A stretch of 64,000 nucleotides of DNA from Saccharomyces paradoxus (Eukaryota; Ascomycota; Saccharomycetes; Saccharomycetales; Saccharomycetaceae): contig NC_047498.1 in the NCBI RefSeq assembly GCF_002079055.1, forward strand, positions 523,299-587,298. Direction: 5' to 3'. The notes below the pieces were generated by a model. That model searched no databases and was not told where the DNA came from. It was given only the letters and a program-made list of their open reading frames with translations. Positions 22,074-30,181 of this stretch are shown here, piece by piece. Position numbers and translations under genes: made by a program. Each line of letters begins with the position of its first letter. Within the stretch, counting starts at the first letter, position 1.

Positions 22074-24299
22074 ATGGTATTTGGTTTTTCAAAGAGGGAT
22101 AGGAGGGTACCTGACTTGTCCAGGTACGATTACTACTATCAGAACCACGAAGATTATAACAAAAGCCCCCAGCTCTCTGCTGCTGCTGCCTCTGCTGCTT
22201 CTGCCGCATCACCGGATCGAACCAATTATTCAAGGTCGCACTCGCTGGTTAGCCATGCACCTCCAATATCGAAACAAAGAGGTTCGGTGAAGGCAACAGG
22301 GAGAAGGCTCTCTACATCCTCCGCCGTTCCGCCATCATCCAGGGGAGCAGGTAAGCAGTATTCACAGAAGACGTACTCGCTGAGGTCACAGAGGAGTGGG
22401 GAGTATCATATGCATCCACCGGGTTACGCCACCAATGGGAGCCGTATGAACTCTATGACATCTGGTGCCAATGCTAGAAGAAACTACGGCAAGAACAAAT
22501 CCGCGAGCGGTAACAATAACGATTCAAGGGCCAACTCTATCACCGTAAAGACTACACAAGTGACAGACCCCTCGGGAAGAACTCAATCAATTACTAAAAA
22601 GACAATAAGGAAAATAAATGGATATGAATATGTGGAAACCACGACTACGACAAAGAATCTGGTTCCAGTAGGTGATTCGCAGCGTCATTTCGATGAATTT
22701 AGTGAAAACTACATGTTGCAAGATGATGACATCTTAGAGGAACAAACGAGCGATAACATTCACGATATAATGGAGGAAAACGAAACAGATAACGAAAATC
22801 CGCATTCTCCCATAAGTGCAAGTCATTTACCGGATGGTTCAGAACCAGCCGTGGAAAAACCAGATTTCCCGCCTGGATCGTATTTTCACCATAAGTATTC
22901 TACAGACGTTATGCCTTTAGAAGAAGAAAGCAGTCTATCCAATTTCAGTGACGCATTAGATTATATTCCCCCCACCCATCAGTCCAGTACTAAACATATT
23001 CATAATAAAAGGAACCAAACATCGACGACAAGAAGGAAGAAAAGACCGCCCGTTATGAAAAACGTAGAAGCGGAGGCTAAGAAACCATTAACTGAAGCAG
23101 AAATGTATCTTAAGGCCTTAGAGGTTGCCAAAAGAAACGTGTATCACACGGATGCTCCTTCAAATATTGCTTCAGCCCCACTCGGGAGCAACAAACCCAG
23201 GAAAAGTAGGATGGGCCAAAAAATGACTTTGAGAAGCAGTAATGATCCTCCAACGACTACTGCTAAATTTGCCAAATCTGACGTCGAGGTTCAACCAAAA
23301 AGATTTACAAGCTCTTTCTTTAATAGAAATGCTAGAAGTGGCCCTCATGAAGTGCACAATCATTCGGTGGTTTCGAATTCTAAATCGGATAAGGTAGTAG
23401 AGCCGGTACCAGAGCCTAAGAGTGCAAACACAGGGCTAACAGATAAAGAGATGTATGATCAGGCTTTGAAAATCGCACAAGCTAGGTATTACAACTCTCA
23501 TGGCATTCAACCTGAAGCGATCGATAATGGCGCCGCGGCCGCTAAACCTGGCCAGATCGGCGTTAGCCATTCGGTACCTAGTGGAGGTGTCTCGCTCAAT
23601 AAACAACATTATTCAGGGGAATCTGAAATTCCAGTCCAGAGCGAAGTGCATGAATACGAGCCCGTTCCATTGCAGAAGACAAAAACAGCCGGTTCTTCCA
23701 AAAATAAGTTCAAAACTATGTTTGACAAAGTGCTGCAATTCTCTCAAGAAAACTACGGCTATCAGCACAAGAAGGATCAAGGCGAGCAGGATCTAGTCAG
23801 TCATAATGCTGAAGAAAGCTTCCAAGCAGCGTCTACTTCAGAAAATGTGCCTACGGCAAGATCTTCTTCAGACGACGGTGTAACAGCGAATCCAGTTGCT
23901 GCAGATTCACTTTCGCCCCTTCAACAACAAACAGACTCGACTACTGCATCCTCAAACGGACAAAGTCAGGGCAACATACCCGCTCCCACAGTAGCGTCAA
24001 CAACGAGGACAAGATCTCCGGAACAACAGGAAACTATAAAGTCTTCTTCTTCGCTTTTACAGGACCAAACCCCGCAACGTCAGGAAGACGCCACCGATCC
24101 GACAACATCGACGAATGAGTTGTCCGTCGCAGAGCCAACCACATCGCACACCATGCCTACCGACACTCCTATTATATCTCAGCCTACAATAGCCACTTCG
24201 ACACACACAACGAAGACAATACAAGCTCAAGTTATTCCTACGAAGCACAAAAAGCCCAGTTTTTTCACTAAACTGTTCAAAAAAAAAAGCAGCCGTTAA
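22074..24299 (+). CDS. MSC3: Msc3, cortical protein related to eisosome factor Eis1
   Basis: Orthologue of YLR219W, a cell-cortex protein of unclear biochemical role; mutants affect meiotic sister-chromatid recombination, and it is a paralogue of the eisosome protein Eis1. The protein has 741 residues (about 728 in S. cerevisiae, from memory). It is largely disordered and Ser/Thr/Asn-rich. Visible features: an N-terminal Tyr-rich motif (SRYDYYYQNHEDYNKSPQLS), an Ala-rich run from GCT/GCC repeats near residues 36-46, a repeated motif (LTEAEMYLKALEVAKRN and LTDKEMYDQALKIAQARYYN), and a basic, aromatic C-terminus (PSFFTKLFKKKSSR) that could bind acidic lipids at the plasma membrane. There is no enzyme domain. 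Confidence 0.93.
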   Translation: MVFGFSKRDRRVPDLSRYDYYYQNHEDYNKSPQLSAAAASAASAASPDRTNYSRSHSLVSHAPPISKQRGSVKATGRRLSTSSAVPPSSRGAGKQYSQKTYSLRSQRSGEYHMHPPGYATNGSRMNSMTSGANARRNYGKNKSASGNNNDSRANSITVKTTQVTDPSGRTQSITKKTIRKINGYEYVETTTTTKNLVPVGDSQRHFDEFSENYMLQDDDILEEQTSDNIHDIMEENETDNENPHSPISASHLPDGSEPAVEKPDFPPGSYFHHKYSTDVMPLEEESSLSNFSDALDYIPPTHQSSTKHIHNKRNQTSTTRRKKRPPVMKNVEAEAKKPLTEAEMYLKALEVAKRNVYHTDAPSNIASAPLGSNKPRKSRMGQKMTLRSSNDPPTTTAKFAKSDVEVQPKRFTSSFFNRNARSGPHEVHNHSVVSNSKSDKVVEPVPEPKSANTGLTDKEMYDQALKIAQARYYNSHGIQPEAIDNGAAAAKPGQIGVSHSVPSGGVSLNKQHYSGESEIPVQSEVHEYEPVPLQKTKTAGSSKNKFKTMFDKVLQFSQENYGYQHKKDQGEQDLVSHNAEESFQAASTSENVPTARSSSDDGVTANPVAADSLSPLQQQTDSTTASSNGQSQGNIPAPTVASTTRTRSPEQQETIKSSSSLLQDQTPQRQEDATDPTTSTNELSVAEPTTSHTMPTDTPIISQPTIATSTHTTKTIQAQVIPTKHKKPSFFTKLFKKKSSR

Positions 24300-24786
24300 C
24301 CACTGTCATTTGAAGTTTGACATCATACCCTAACTCCTAAAGTCCGCTTTTAATTTTATTCTCTTTTCTTTCTTCTTGTTAACCTTCAATTACTAATGTA
24401 ACTTAATCTTTAATATAACTTTTACACTTTCACAATATTGATGTTTTTCCGTCCTCGGCCAATGACGTCGCATTTCTCACGAATATTACTAACGCGCCCT
24501 GTTCTCATTGGTTCAGTACCCCTTTCGTGACCCGCATTTTTTTGTTTCTTTGTTAGCACGAATGTCTCACAATGAAGATGTAAAATTAAGATTATATATG
24601 AAAAATTGATACAAAATAAAATAGTCTGAATAACCAATTTGAAACGACATCGCCCTCAAATTTTGCTTTTTTTAGGTTTATAGAATAGAAACATAACAGA
24701 ACAAAGCTTTAGACTCTTTTTTTCACTGATATATTGAACAAAGAAACAATTTTTTTGTCCTCCCATATCTCGTGCACACAAATATT
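24300..24786. promoter_or_regulatory. CCC1 promoter with Yap5-type sites
   Basis: This 487-bp gap between MSC3 and CCC1 contains two TTACTAA motifs (24390-24396 and 24486-24492), the Yap response element used by Yap5 to induce CCC1 in high iron. The downstream half is T-rich. Confidence 0.7.
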
Positions 24787-25755
24787 ATGTCCATTGTTGC
24801 ACTAAAGAACGCAGTGGTGACCCTCATACAGAAAGCCAAAGGTAGTGGTGGAACCTCGGATTTGGGGGGGTCTGAATCAACTCCCTTGCTGAGAGGTAGT
24901 AATAGTAATAGTTCAAGGCATGATAACTTATCCTCGTCTAACTCGGATATTATCTACGGTAGAAATGCAGCGCAGGATCTAGAAAACTCGCCGATGTCGG
25001 TAGGGAAAGATAGTAGGAACGACGATAGCAGTTCGAATAACGAAGAGGCAAACTTAGGTTTCTTCCAGTCAGTAGATCCTCGCGTTATCAGCGACTTAAT
25101 TATCGGGCTGAGCGACGGTTTGACTGTCCCCTTTGCCCTAACGGCCGGCCTATCTTCACTTGGTGATGCAAAATTGGTCATTACTGGTGGTTTTGCCGAG
25201 TTGATATCAGGCGCGATTTCTATGGGCCTTGGTGGCTATCTAGGAGCGAAGAGTGAATCTGATTATTATCATGCTGAAGTAAAGAAGGAGAAAAGGAAAT
25301 TTTACGATAACACCAATCTAATTAACAGAGAAATTGAAGACATTTTGTTAGAGATCAATCCTAATTTCTCAGATGAAACAATCGTTTCGTTCATCAAGGA
25401 TTTACAAAGAACGCCTGAACTAATGGTCGATTTCATTATCAGGTACGGTAGGGGTCTAGATGAGCCTGCCGAAAATAGAGAACTAATCAGTGCAGTTACC
25501 ATCGGTGGCGGCTATCTACTTGGTGGGCTAGTACCACTAGTGCCATATTTTTTTGTTTCAGACGTGGGCACAGGTCTCATTTACTCTATTATAGTCATGG
25601 TTGTAACATTATTCTGGTTCGGTTACGTAAAGACAAAATTATCCATGGGCAGTGGCAGTTCAACCTCCAAGAAAGTTACAGAAGGTGTTGAAATGGTCGT
25701 CGTCGGTGGTGTAGCAGCAGGTGCAGCTTGGTTCTTTGTTAAGTTACTAGGTTAA
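24787..25755 (+). CDS. CCC1: Ccc1, vacuolar iron/manganese importer
   Basis: Orthologue of YLR220W (CCC1/VIT1 family). It moves Fe2+ and Mn2+ from cytosol into the vacuole for storage. The protein has 322 residues from the ATG at 24787; the open frame extends upstream only through a GTG. An approximately 90-residue Ser/Asn-rich cytosolic N-terminus precedes five predicted membrane spans. The family hallmark LIIGLSDGLTVPFALTAGLS is in the first span, a Glu-rich cytosolic metal-binding loop (KKEKRKFY through REIEDILLEI) follows the second, and the last three spans run from ISAVTIGGGYLLGGLVPLVP to the end. Yap5-type sites upstream and an AU-rich element 24 bp after the stop suggest opposite control in high and low iron. 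Confidence 0.97.
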   Translation: MSIVALKNAVVTLIQKAKGSGGTSDLGGSESTPLLRGSNSNSSRHDNLSSSNSDIIYGRNAAQDLENSPMSVGKDSRNDDSSSNNEEANLGFFQSVDPRVISDLIIGLSDGLTVPFALTAGLSSLGDAKLVITGGFAELISGAISMGLGGYLGAKSESDYYHAEVKKEKRKFYDNTNLINREIEDILLEINPNFSDETIVSFIKDLQRTPELMVDFIIRYGRGLDEPAENRELISAVTIGGGYLLGGLVPLVPYFFVSDVGTGLIYSIIVMVVTLFWFGYVKTKLSMGSGSSTSKKVTEGVEMVVVGGVAAGAAWFFVKLLG

Positions 25756-26313
25756 GTGCAAAGTAACAACACTATACATATTTATTGTAAAGAAATTGGG
25801 AATTGGGAAGTTTTGCTATATATTTGGAACAGGGCTGGATTTTCTCGACATGCATTTCTTTTACCTTTTAATTTGTTTCTATATTCTCCTCTTTAAATTT
25901 ATTTATACTAATGAATTTCAAACTAGTTTTTTTTTCTATTCCCAAAAGGATAATAGATGACCCATAATGGGCCTTCATGCGCATGGGATCGGTTTTCGTT
26001 GAATCTGCTTCGTTATTTTCCCAGTATCTTGCTTTGTACTTTTTGCTTTTTCCTCTTTTCCCTGCCTGTCAAATCGCAAGCTCTTCTCACTGTATTATGC
26101 CCAAAGTTTTTCTTTGCCTTTATATAAATTGCAGAATACATTCATTTATTACTCGCACTGTATACTGAAATCGTCCTTATACTATATGAAGCACAACTTG
26201 GATCAGAACTACTCTTCGTTATGATGGAAGAATGATCTGAATAATTAATGTGCATATCTATATATTGTTTGTGGAAACATGCCAAGGCTTAAAAAAGATA
26301 ACATGATTTTTTT
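25756..26313. other. Convergent gap CCC1-RSA3
   Basis: This 558-bp AT-rich gap between two stop codons holds the CCC1 3' UTR with a perfect TATTTATT element (25779-25786) and more TTTATTTATA sequence near 25890-25910. A 63-codon hydrophobic ORF at 25977 is not supported. Confidence 0.6.
25779..25786 (+). promoter_or_regulatory. AU-rich element in the CCC1 3' UTR
   Basis: TATTTATT in the sense strand gives UAUUUAUU, the Cth1/Cth2 tandem zinc-finger binding site, 24 bp after the CCC1 stop codon. Cth2 degrades iron-related mRNAs when iron is scarce. Confidence 0.5.
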
Positions 26314-26976
26314 TTAATTCTCCATTTCTTTATTTTTCAGGACCAATTCTAGTTCACCAATATCAAACATTCCTATTCCTTCTTGTAGAGCATCTGCCAA
26401 AACGGATAAGGATTTATTCGTAAAATCCGGGGCAGATCTAAGATGACTGATATCATCACCGTAATTTTCGAAAAGTAAATTTAAATATTCTTCCCTTACT
26501 TTTGTCTTGTCTTTCCCTTTTGGTGTAAAATTTTCTGCCAATTCGTTGTATTCTTCCCTCGCAAGCTTGATGTTTTCGGCAATTTTCGATGCATTCATGA
26601 AACTGTCCTTTTTTTGAGATTTCATAGGTTCTGGGATTTTGCTCAAAGAAATTTTGGTGAAATCATCTATCACTTCTTTTGAATTTAACCTCAAATCCTT
26701 GCTCTCTTCGTCTGTTAGCTCGACATCGGAAACTTCCATTTCGATGTCTTCATGCCTGTCCTCGTCATTACCTTTTGAGAGAGCATGGTCAATTTTACCA
26801 TTTCCAGTAACACTCTCTTTGGTGGGCCCATTTTGGATTTCCTCCTTTTCATTTTCTGATGAGGAATCTGACGACGAAGAATCTGATGATGAAACATCGG
26901 CTGTTCTTCTCTTCTTCCTCCTTCTGTTTTTTTTGATAGATTTGGTAGTTATGGCTGATATATCCCCTGCTGACAT
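26314..26976 (-). CDS. RSA3: Rsa3, 60S pre-ribosome assembly factor
   Basis: Orthologue of YLR221C, a nucleolar component of the early pre-60S Npa1-Dbp6 complex. The protein has 220 residues from the ATG at 26974-26976 (MSAGDISAIT), the family length. The frame stays open for 50 codons upstream, including another ATG, but that part does not resemble the family and lies in the promoter. A basic cluster (KKNRRRKKRR) near residue 15 acts as a likely nuclear/nucleolar signal, followed by a Ser/Asp-rich acidic stretch. The C-terminal third (ENIKLAREEYNELAENF to GIGMFDIGELELVLKNKEMEN) is the conserved domain. A PAC core lies about 120 bp upstream. Confidence 0.95.
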   Translation of the reverse strand: MSAGDISAITTKSIKKNRRRKKRRTADVSSSDSSSSDSSSENEKEEIQNGPTKESVTGNGKIDHALSKGNDEDRHEDIEMEVSDVELTDEESKDLRLNSKEVIDDFTKISLSKIPEPMKSQKKDSFMNASKIAENIKLAREEYNELAENFTPKGKDKTKVREEYLNLLFENYGDDISHLRSAPDFTNKSLSVLADALQEGIGMFDIGELELVLKNKEMEN

Positions 26977-27094
26977 TCTGTATAATACTATGGCTACTTC
27001 TTTCCCTACTATTCTCACTATATAATCTAAGTTCATGTATGTATTCTTATAATATATGAAAGTTTTCGCTCTTCTCCATTTTTGCAAATTTTTA

Positions 27095-27101
27095 GCGATG
27101 A
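27095..27101 (+). promoter_or_regulatory. PAC core upstream of RSA3
   Basis: GCGATGA, the core of the Dot6/Tod6 site, lies about 120 bp upstream of RSA3 next to an RRPE-like AAATTTTT at about 27086-27093. The pairing is typical of ribosome-biogenesis promoters. Confidence 0.5.
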
Positions 27102-27267
27102 TCTCTTCGCGCGAATAAGTTTTCAATGCCCGTAAAACTTACTATATGTTGAATTATTTCATTAGGCTTTCCGCTTTATCAATGCATTTTGTCTTTATAT
27201 ATCTAGTTTACAAAATAATATGTTGTTGCTGCCTACCTTTCAAGGTCCAATATCTGGGCATTTCTAC

Positions 27268-29721
27268 CTAAAAAAGCTTGTCCATCTCCACCAATGCGTA
27301 ATCTAATATGTAACTTTGTTCAACTAAATTATCCACCCTTGTGAAATGTCTTTGTGTGTATGGAATTATCGCATCGACTATCTTTACCATCCCCGGTATT
27401 TCACTTAATTTTGCTATGTTATGATGCATCAAAATGCATCTTATAGTTCTTTGCGCTATAGTGTGTGTTTTGGCATTTGTATTCCAATCTCTGCATCTTT
27501 TCATTAACAACGTTAATTGTTCGTCATTTAGAGTAGAAATGGCTTCATCCAATTCTTCATTGAAAATGACTCCACTCTTGCCTTCTTCGATATCTTGCCT
27601 AGATCTTGACTCACCCAGAGCTCTCTTTAAAACATTAAATAACCTCATTGGGTGATCTAAAGTCATTGCTAATAAAAATGCATTTGTCCAATCACCTTGG
27701 CTCATATAATTTTGAAGCGATTGTTCTTGTTCGACCTGTAACTTAGCCTTTTCTTGTTCTTGTTCTTTTTCTTGTTCGGTACAATCTTTCCAAAACTGAA
27801 AAACACCATCTGCATCAGCGCTCACGATCATATCACCATCATTCATTGTACTTAAAGCCCACAGCCTATTATTATGACCATCCAAAGTCTTCAGACATTC
27901 ACCGCTAGAGCAATCCCATATTTTGATCAGGCCATCTGCACCGCAACTTATCAATTGTTTTTGCTTATTAATAAAGGAACATCTTTGAACCGCGTTGGTA
28001 TGACCTTCCAACGTCTTCATAACGCTGAAAGTATCCAATGACCATATTTTGACGGTCTTATCACCTGAAGATGTTGCCAATAATTTGTCATATTGGCAAA
28101 ACGACACATCCCATAGTCCACGCTTGTGGTTGGCCAACGTGGCTTCCAATTCACCATTTTCGAGGTTCCAGATCTTACAAGTTTTATCATATGACGCTGT
28201 TGCAAAAATAGAATCGTTGGGAGAGACTGACAAAGCATTGATGTCTTTTTCATGAGCATGACGAGTATATTCGGATACCTTGATAATTTGAACACTCTTA
28301 GTAACAGTTGGCTTTGGAATTACCCATTTTTTAATGGTTAAATCATTTGATGCTGTCAATAAAAATTCAGGATATCCCTTTGGCATTATATTTGGCAATC
28401 CAACTGCTGTTACTGCGCCTGAATGTCCAATATACTTAGCATAAATGTCAAACTTACTGCTGTTTTCATTATATCTCCAAACAATAGCCGTATTATCTTT
28501 AGAGGCGGTTGCAATCCATAGCCCATCTTCAGTAGCGTCTAATGAGTTTAGCAAATCTTCATGACCTTCATAAATTTCAACATCCAAAGGCAGCGAAGCC
28601 TCGGCCTCTGTTAAATCGGGGATGGGTATTATTCTTAGCGATGGAGAATTGGTGGCCAATGCCAATTTGTTTAGCTCTGGGCCAACATATCTCATGTCAG
28701 CAATGATACCATGGTTACCAGCAATGCTCGAAGTGACCTGTATTATGCCGTCATCATTCTCCAAATCTTCTTCAACGTTAATTAGTTGCAAAGTTTGATC
28801 AGACATTACCAAGAACATCTGTGAATTGTTCATTATTGGAAGAACACCAATAATGAATAACTCTTCTATAGGTTTGTTGGTCCTTTTGAGCACAGTACCG
28901 GATTCAGAGTCAATTAATTGAAAGATTGCATCACCACCGGCTGTATAAATTATGCGTTTACCGTCACGGTTCTTCAAGAATCCGCATGACTCTACCTGTT
29001 GGTTTACTGGAAGGGTTTTCGCCAATTTATATTTCTTCTTCATATCAAAATCCCAGAGATTAATAATATCATCTCTACCACCGGAAAGTAATTGCAGGCT
29101 TGGTCCATCGCTATCTGGTACCTCGATTATATCCAACCCTCTCACGGCAGAAGAGTGCTCTTGTAATGTGTGTAAGCATTTCCTTTTAACAAGATCCCAT
29201 ACTTTTACCATACCATTCGTGTCACCGGACGCTAATAACCATGTTTTACTATTCAATTGTCCATAAAATTTCAAGCTGGAAATCGTACCACCATGACCTT
29301 TGAACGAATGAGTAATGTAACCATTTTCGATATCCACAACAATTATACTACCATCTGTTCCGCCGACTGCCAGAAGAGTCGAAGTTGAATCTGCGTCAAG
29401 AATGTATGATGGGGAGGAAATCTTCATTGATCTGACAACTTTTCCGGTCTTTAGTTGAAAGATCTTTAAAAGTTGGGCTTGCGAAACGTATGTGAGATAT
29501 TGTCCATCGGGAGTTAGTTTCAACGCGGTTATTTCCTGCTCATCTTCGTTAGAGATCTTGTGTAAAATCTTTCTTGAACCTGGTGTTAGATCAATTATGT
29601 TGATTTCATCAAGCACTGGAGTAGCTAGTATTCTACCATTTTCTGAGACAGTGGCAACAGCACTGCTTCCCGCATAGATAGGATTTAATGATACACCTTT
29701 ATATGAGATTTTTAAATCCAT
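27268..29721 (-). CDS. UTP13: Utp13, UTP-B subunit of the SSU processome
   Basis: Orthologue of YLR222C. It is a nucleolar WD40 protein of the UTP-B complex that binds U3 snoRNP and is needed for 18S rRNA maturation. The protein has 817 residues, the family length. It has two tandem beta-propellers, with WD ends such as GMVKVWD, IINLWDF, AIVWRY, CKIWNLE, VKIWSLD and IKIWDC. After about residue 640 comes a KEQEQEKAKLQVEQEQ helix and the Utp13-specific C-terminal helical domain (about 660-817) that binds Utp12. A PAC and RRPE pair lies within 120 bp of the start codon. Confidence 0.97.
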   Translation of the reverse strand: MDLKISYKGVSLNPIYAGSSAVATVSENGRILATPVLDEINIIDLTPGSRKILHKISNEDEQEITALKLTPDGQYLTYVSQAQLLKIFQLKTGKVVRSMKISSPSYILDADSTSTLLAVGGTDGSIIVVDIENGYITHSFKGHGGTISSLKFYGQLNSKTWLLASGDTNGMVKVWDLVKRKCLHTLQEHSSAVRGLDIIEVPDSDGPSLQLLSGGRDDIINLWDFDMKKKYKLAKTLPVNQQVESCGFLKNRDGKRIIYTAGGDAIFQLIDSESGTVLKRTNKPIEELFIIGVLPIMNNSQMFLVMSDQTLQLINVEEDLENDDGIIQVTSSIAGNHGIIADMRYVGPELNKLALATNSPSLRIIPIPDLTEAEASLPLDVEIYEGHEDLLNSLDATEDGLWIATASKDNTAIVWRYNENSSKFDIYAKYIGHSGAVTAVGLPNIMPKGYPEFLLTASNDLTIKKWVIPKPTVTKSVQIIKVSEYTRHAHEKDINALSVSPNDSIFATASYDKTCKIWNLENGELEATLANHKRGLWDVSFCQYDKLLATSSGDKTVKIWSLDTFSVMKTLEGHTNAVQRCSFINKQKQLISCGADGLIKIWDCSSGECLKTLDGHNNRLWALSTMNDGDMIVSADADGVFQFWKDCTEQEKEQEQEKAKLQVEQEQSLQNYMSQGDWTNAFLLAMTLDHPMRLFNVLKRALGESRSRQDIEEGKSGVIFNEELDEAISTLNDEQLTLLMKRCRDWNTNAKTHTIAQRTIRCILMHHNIAKLSEIPGMVKIVDAIIPYTQRHFTRVDNLVEQSYILDYALVEMDKLF

Positions 29722-30181
29722 GTCGTACCGTAATATAGCTTATTAGCGTTGAGAATATTATGTTGCTAATTCTCACCTTTAATACTATACTGCAATTATA
29801 TCTGTGAGCGATGAGCTGAATTTTTCAGAAAATTTTCAGTCGTTTTACACGAATATAATATTAAGCTGCACTATAATAGCAAGAAGAGATGGGGTCATCA
29901 CCTCAGCCTAAATCGGAGAGTAGGCAATCGACCAAATAGGGAACTTTCAAGCTTGCTCGCTTCTATACATTTCATTTGATGAATTATACCAGTAAAAAAA
30001 TATTAATTGGGTTTTCTATAAAAATATGCATATATAAGTAAAAAATAACATGTAATTCTTTTCAACCAACGATAAAGTATAATTCAAAGTAGAGGAGAGT
30101 AAAGTCACTTACTGACGGGGATATTGAAGAAGGAAAGATAATTTGGTGGCAATAACAATAAAAAAAAGGATGCGAACTAGC
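29722..30181. promoter_or_regulatory. UTP13 promoter / IFH1 3' region
   Basis: This 460-bp gap holds the PAC/RRPE pair near UTP13 and AT-rich 3' sequence for IFH1. No gene is apparent. Confidence 0.6.
29808..29838. promoter_or_regulatory. PAC and RRPE elements of UTP13
   Basis: A perfect PAC decamer (GCGATGAGCT) is at 29808-29817, and an RRPE-like AAAATTTTC follows at 29829-29837, both about 90-115 bp upstream of UTP13. This adjacent arrangement is the standard ribosome-biogenesis promoter. Confidence 0.8.

Noticed and set aside
25977-26168. 63-codon hydrophobic ORF in the CCC1-RSA3 gap
   Set aside because: T-rich intergenic DNA readily gives Phe/Leu-rich frames; there is no conserved motif and it lies between two 3' ends.
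26977-27126. 50-codon upstream extension of RSA3
   Set aside because: It lies over the PAC/RRPE promoter region and makes the protein longer than the family; the start MSAGDIS is conserved.
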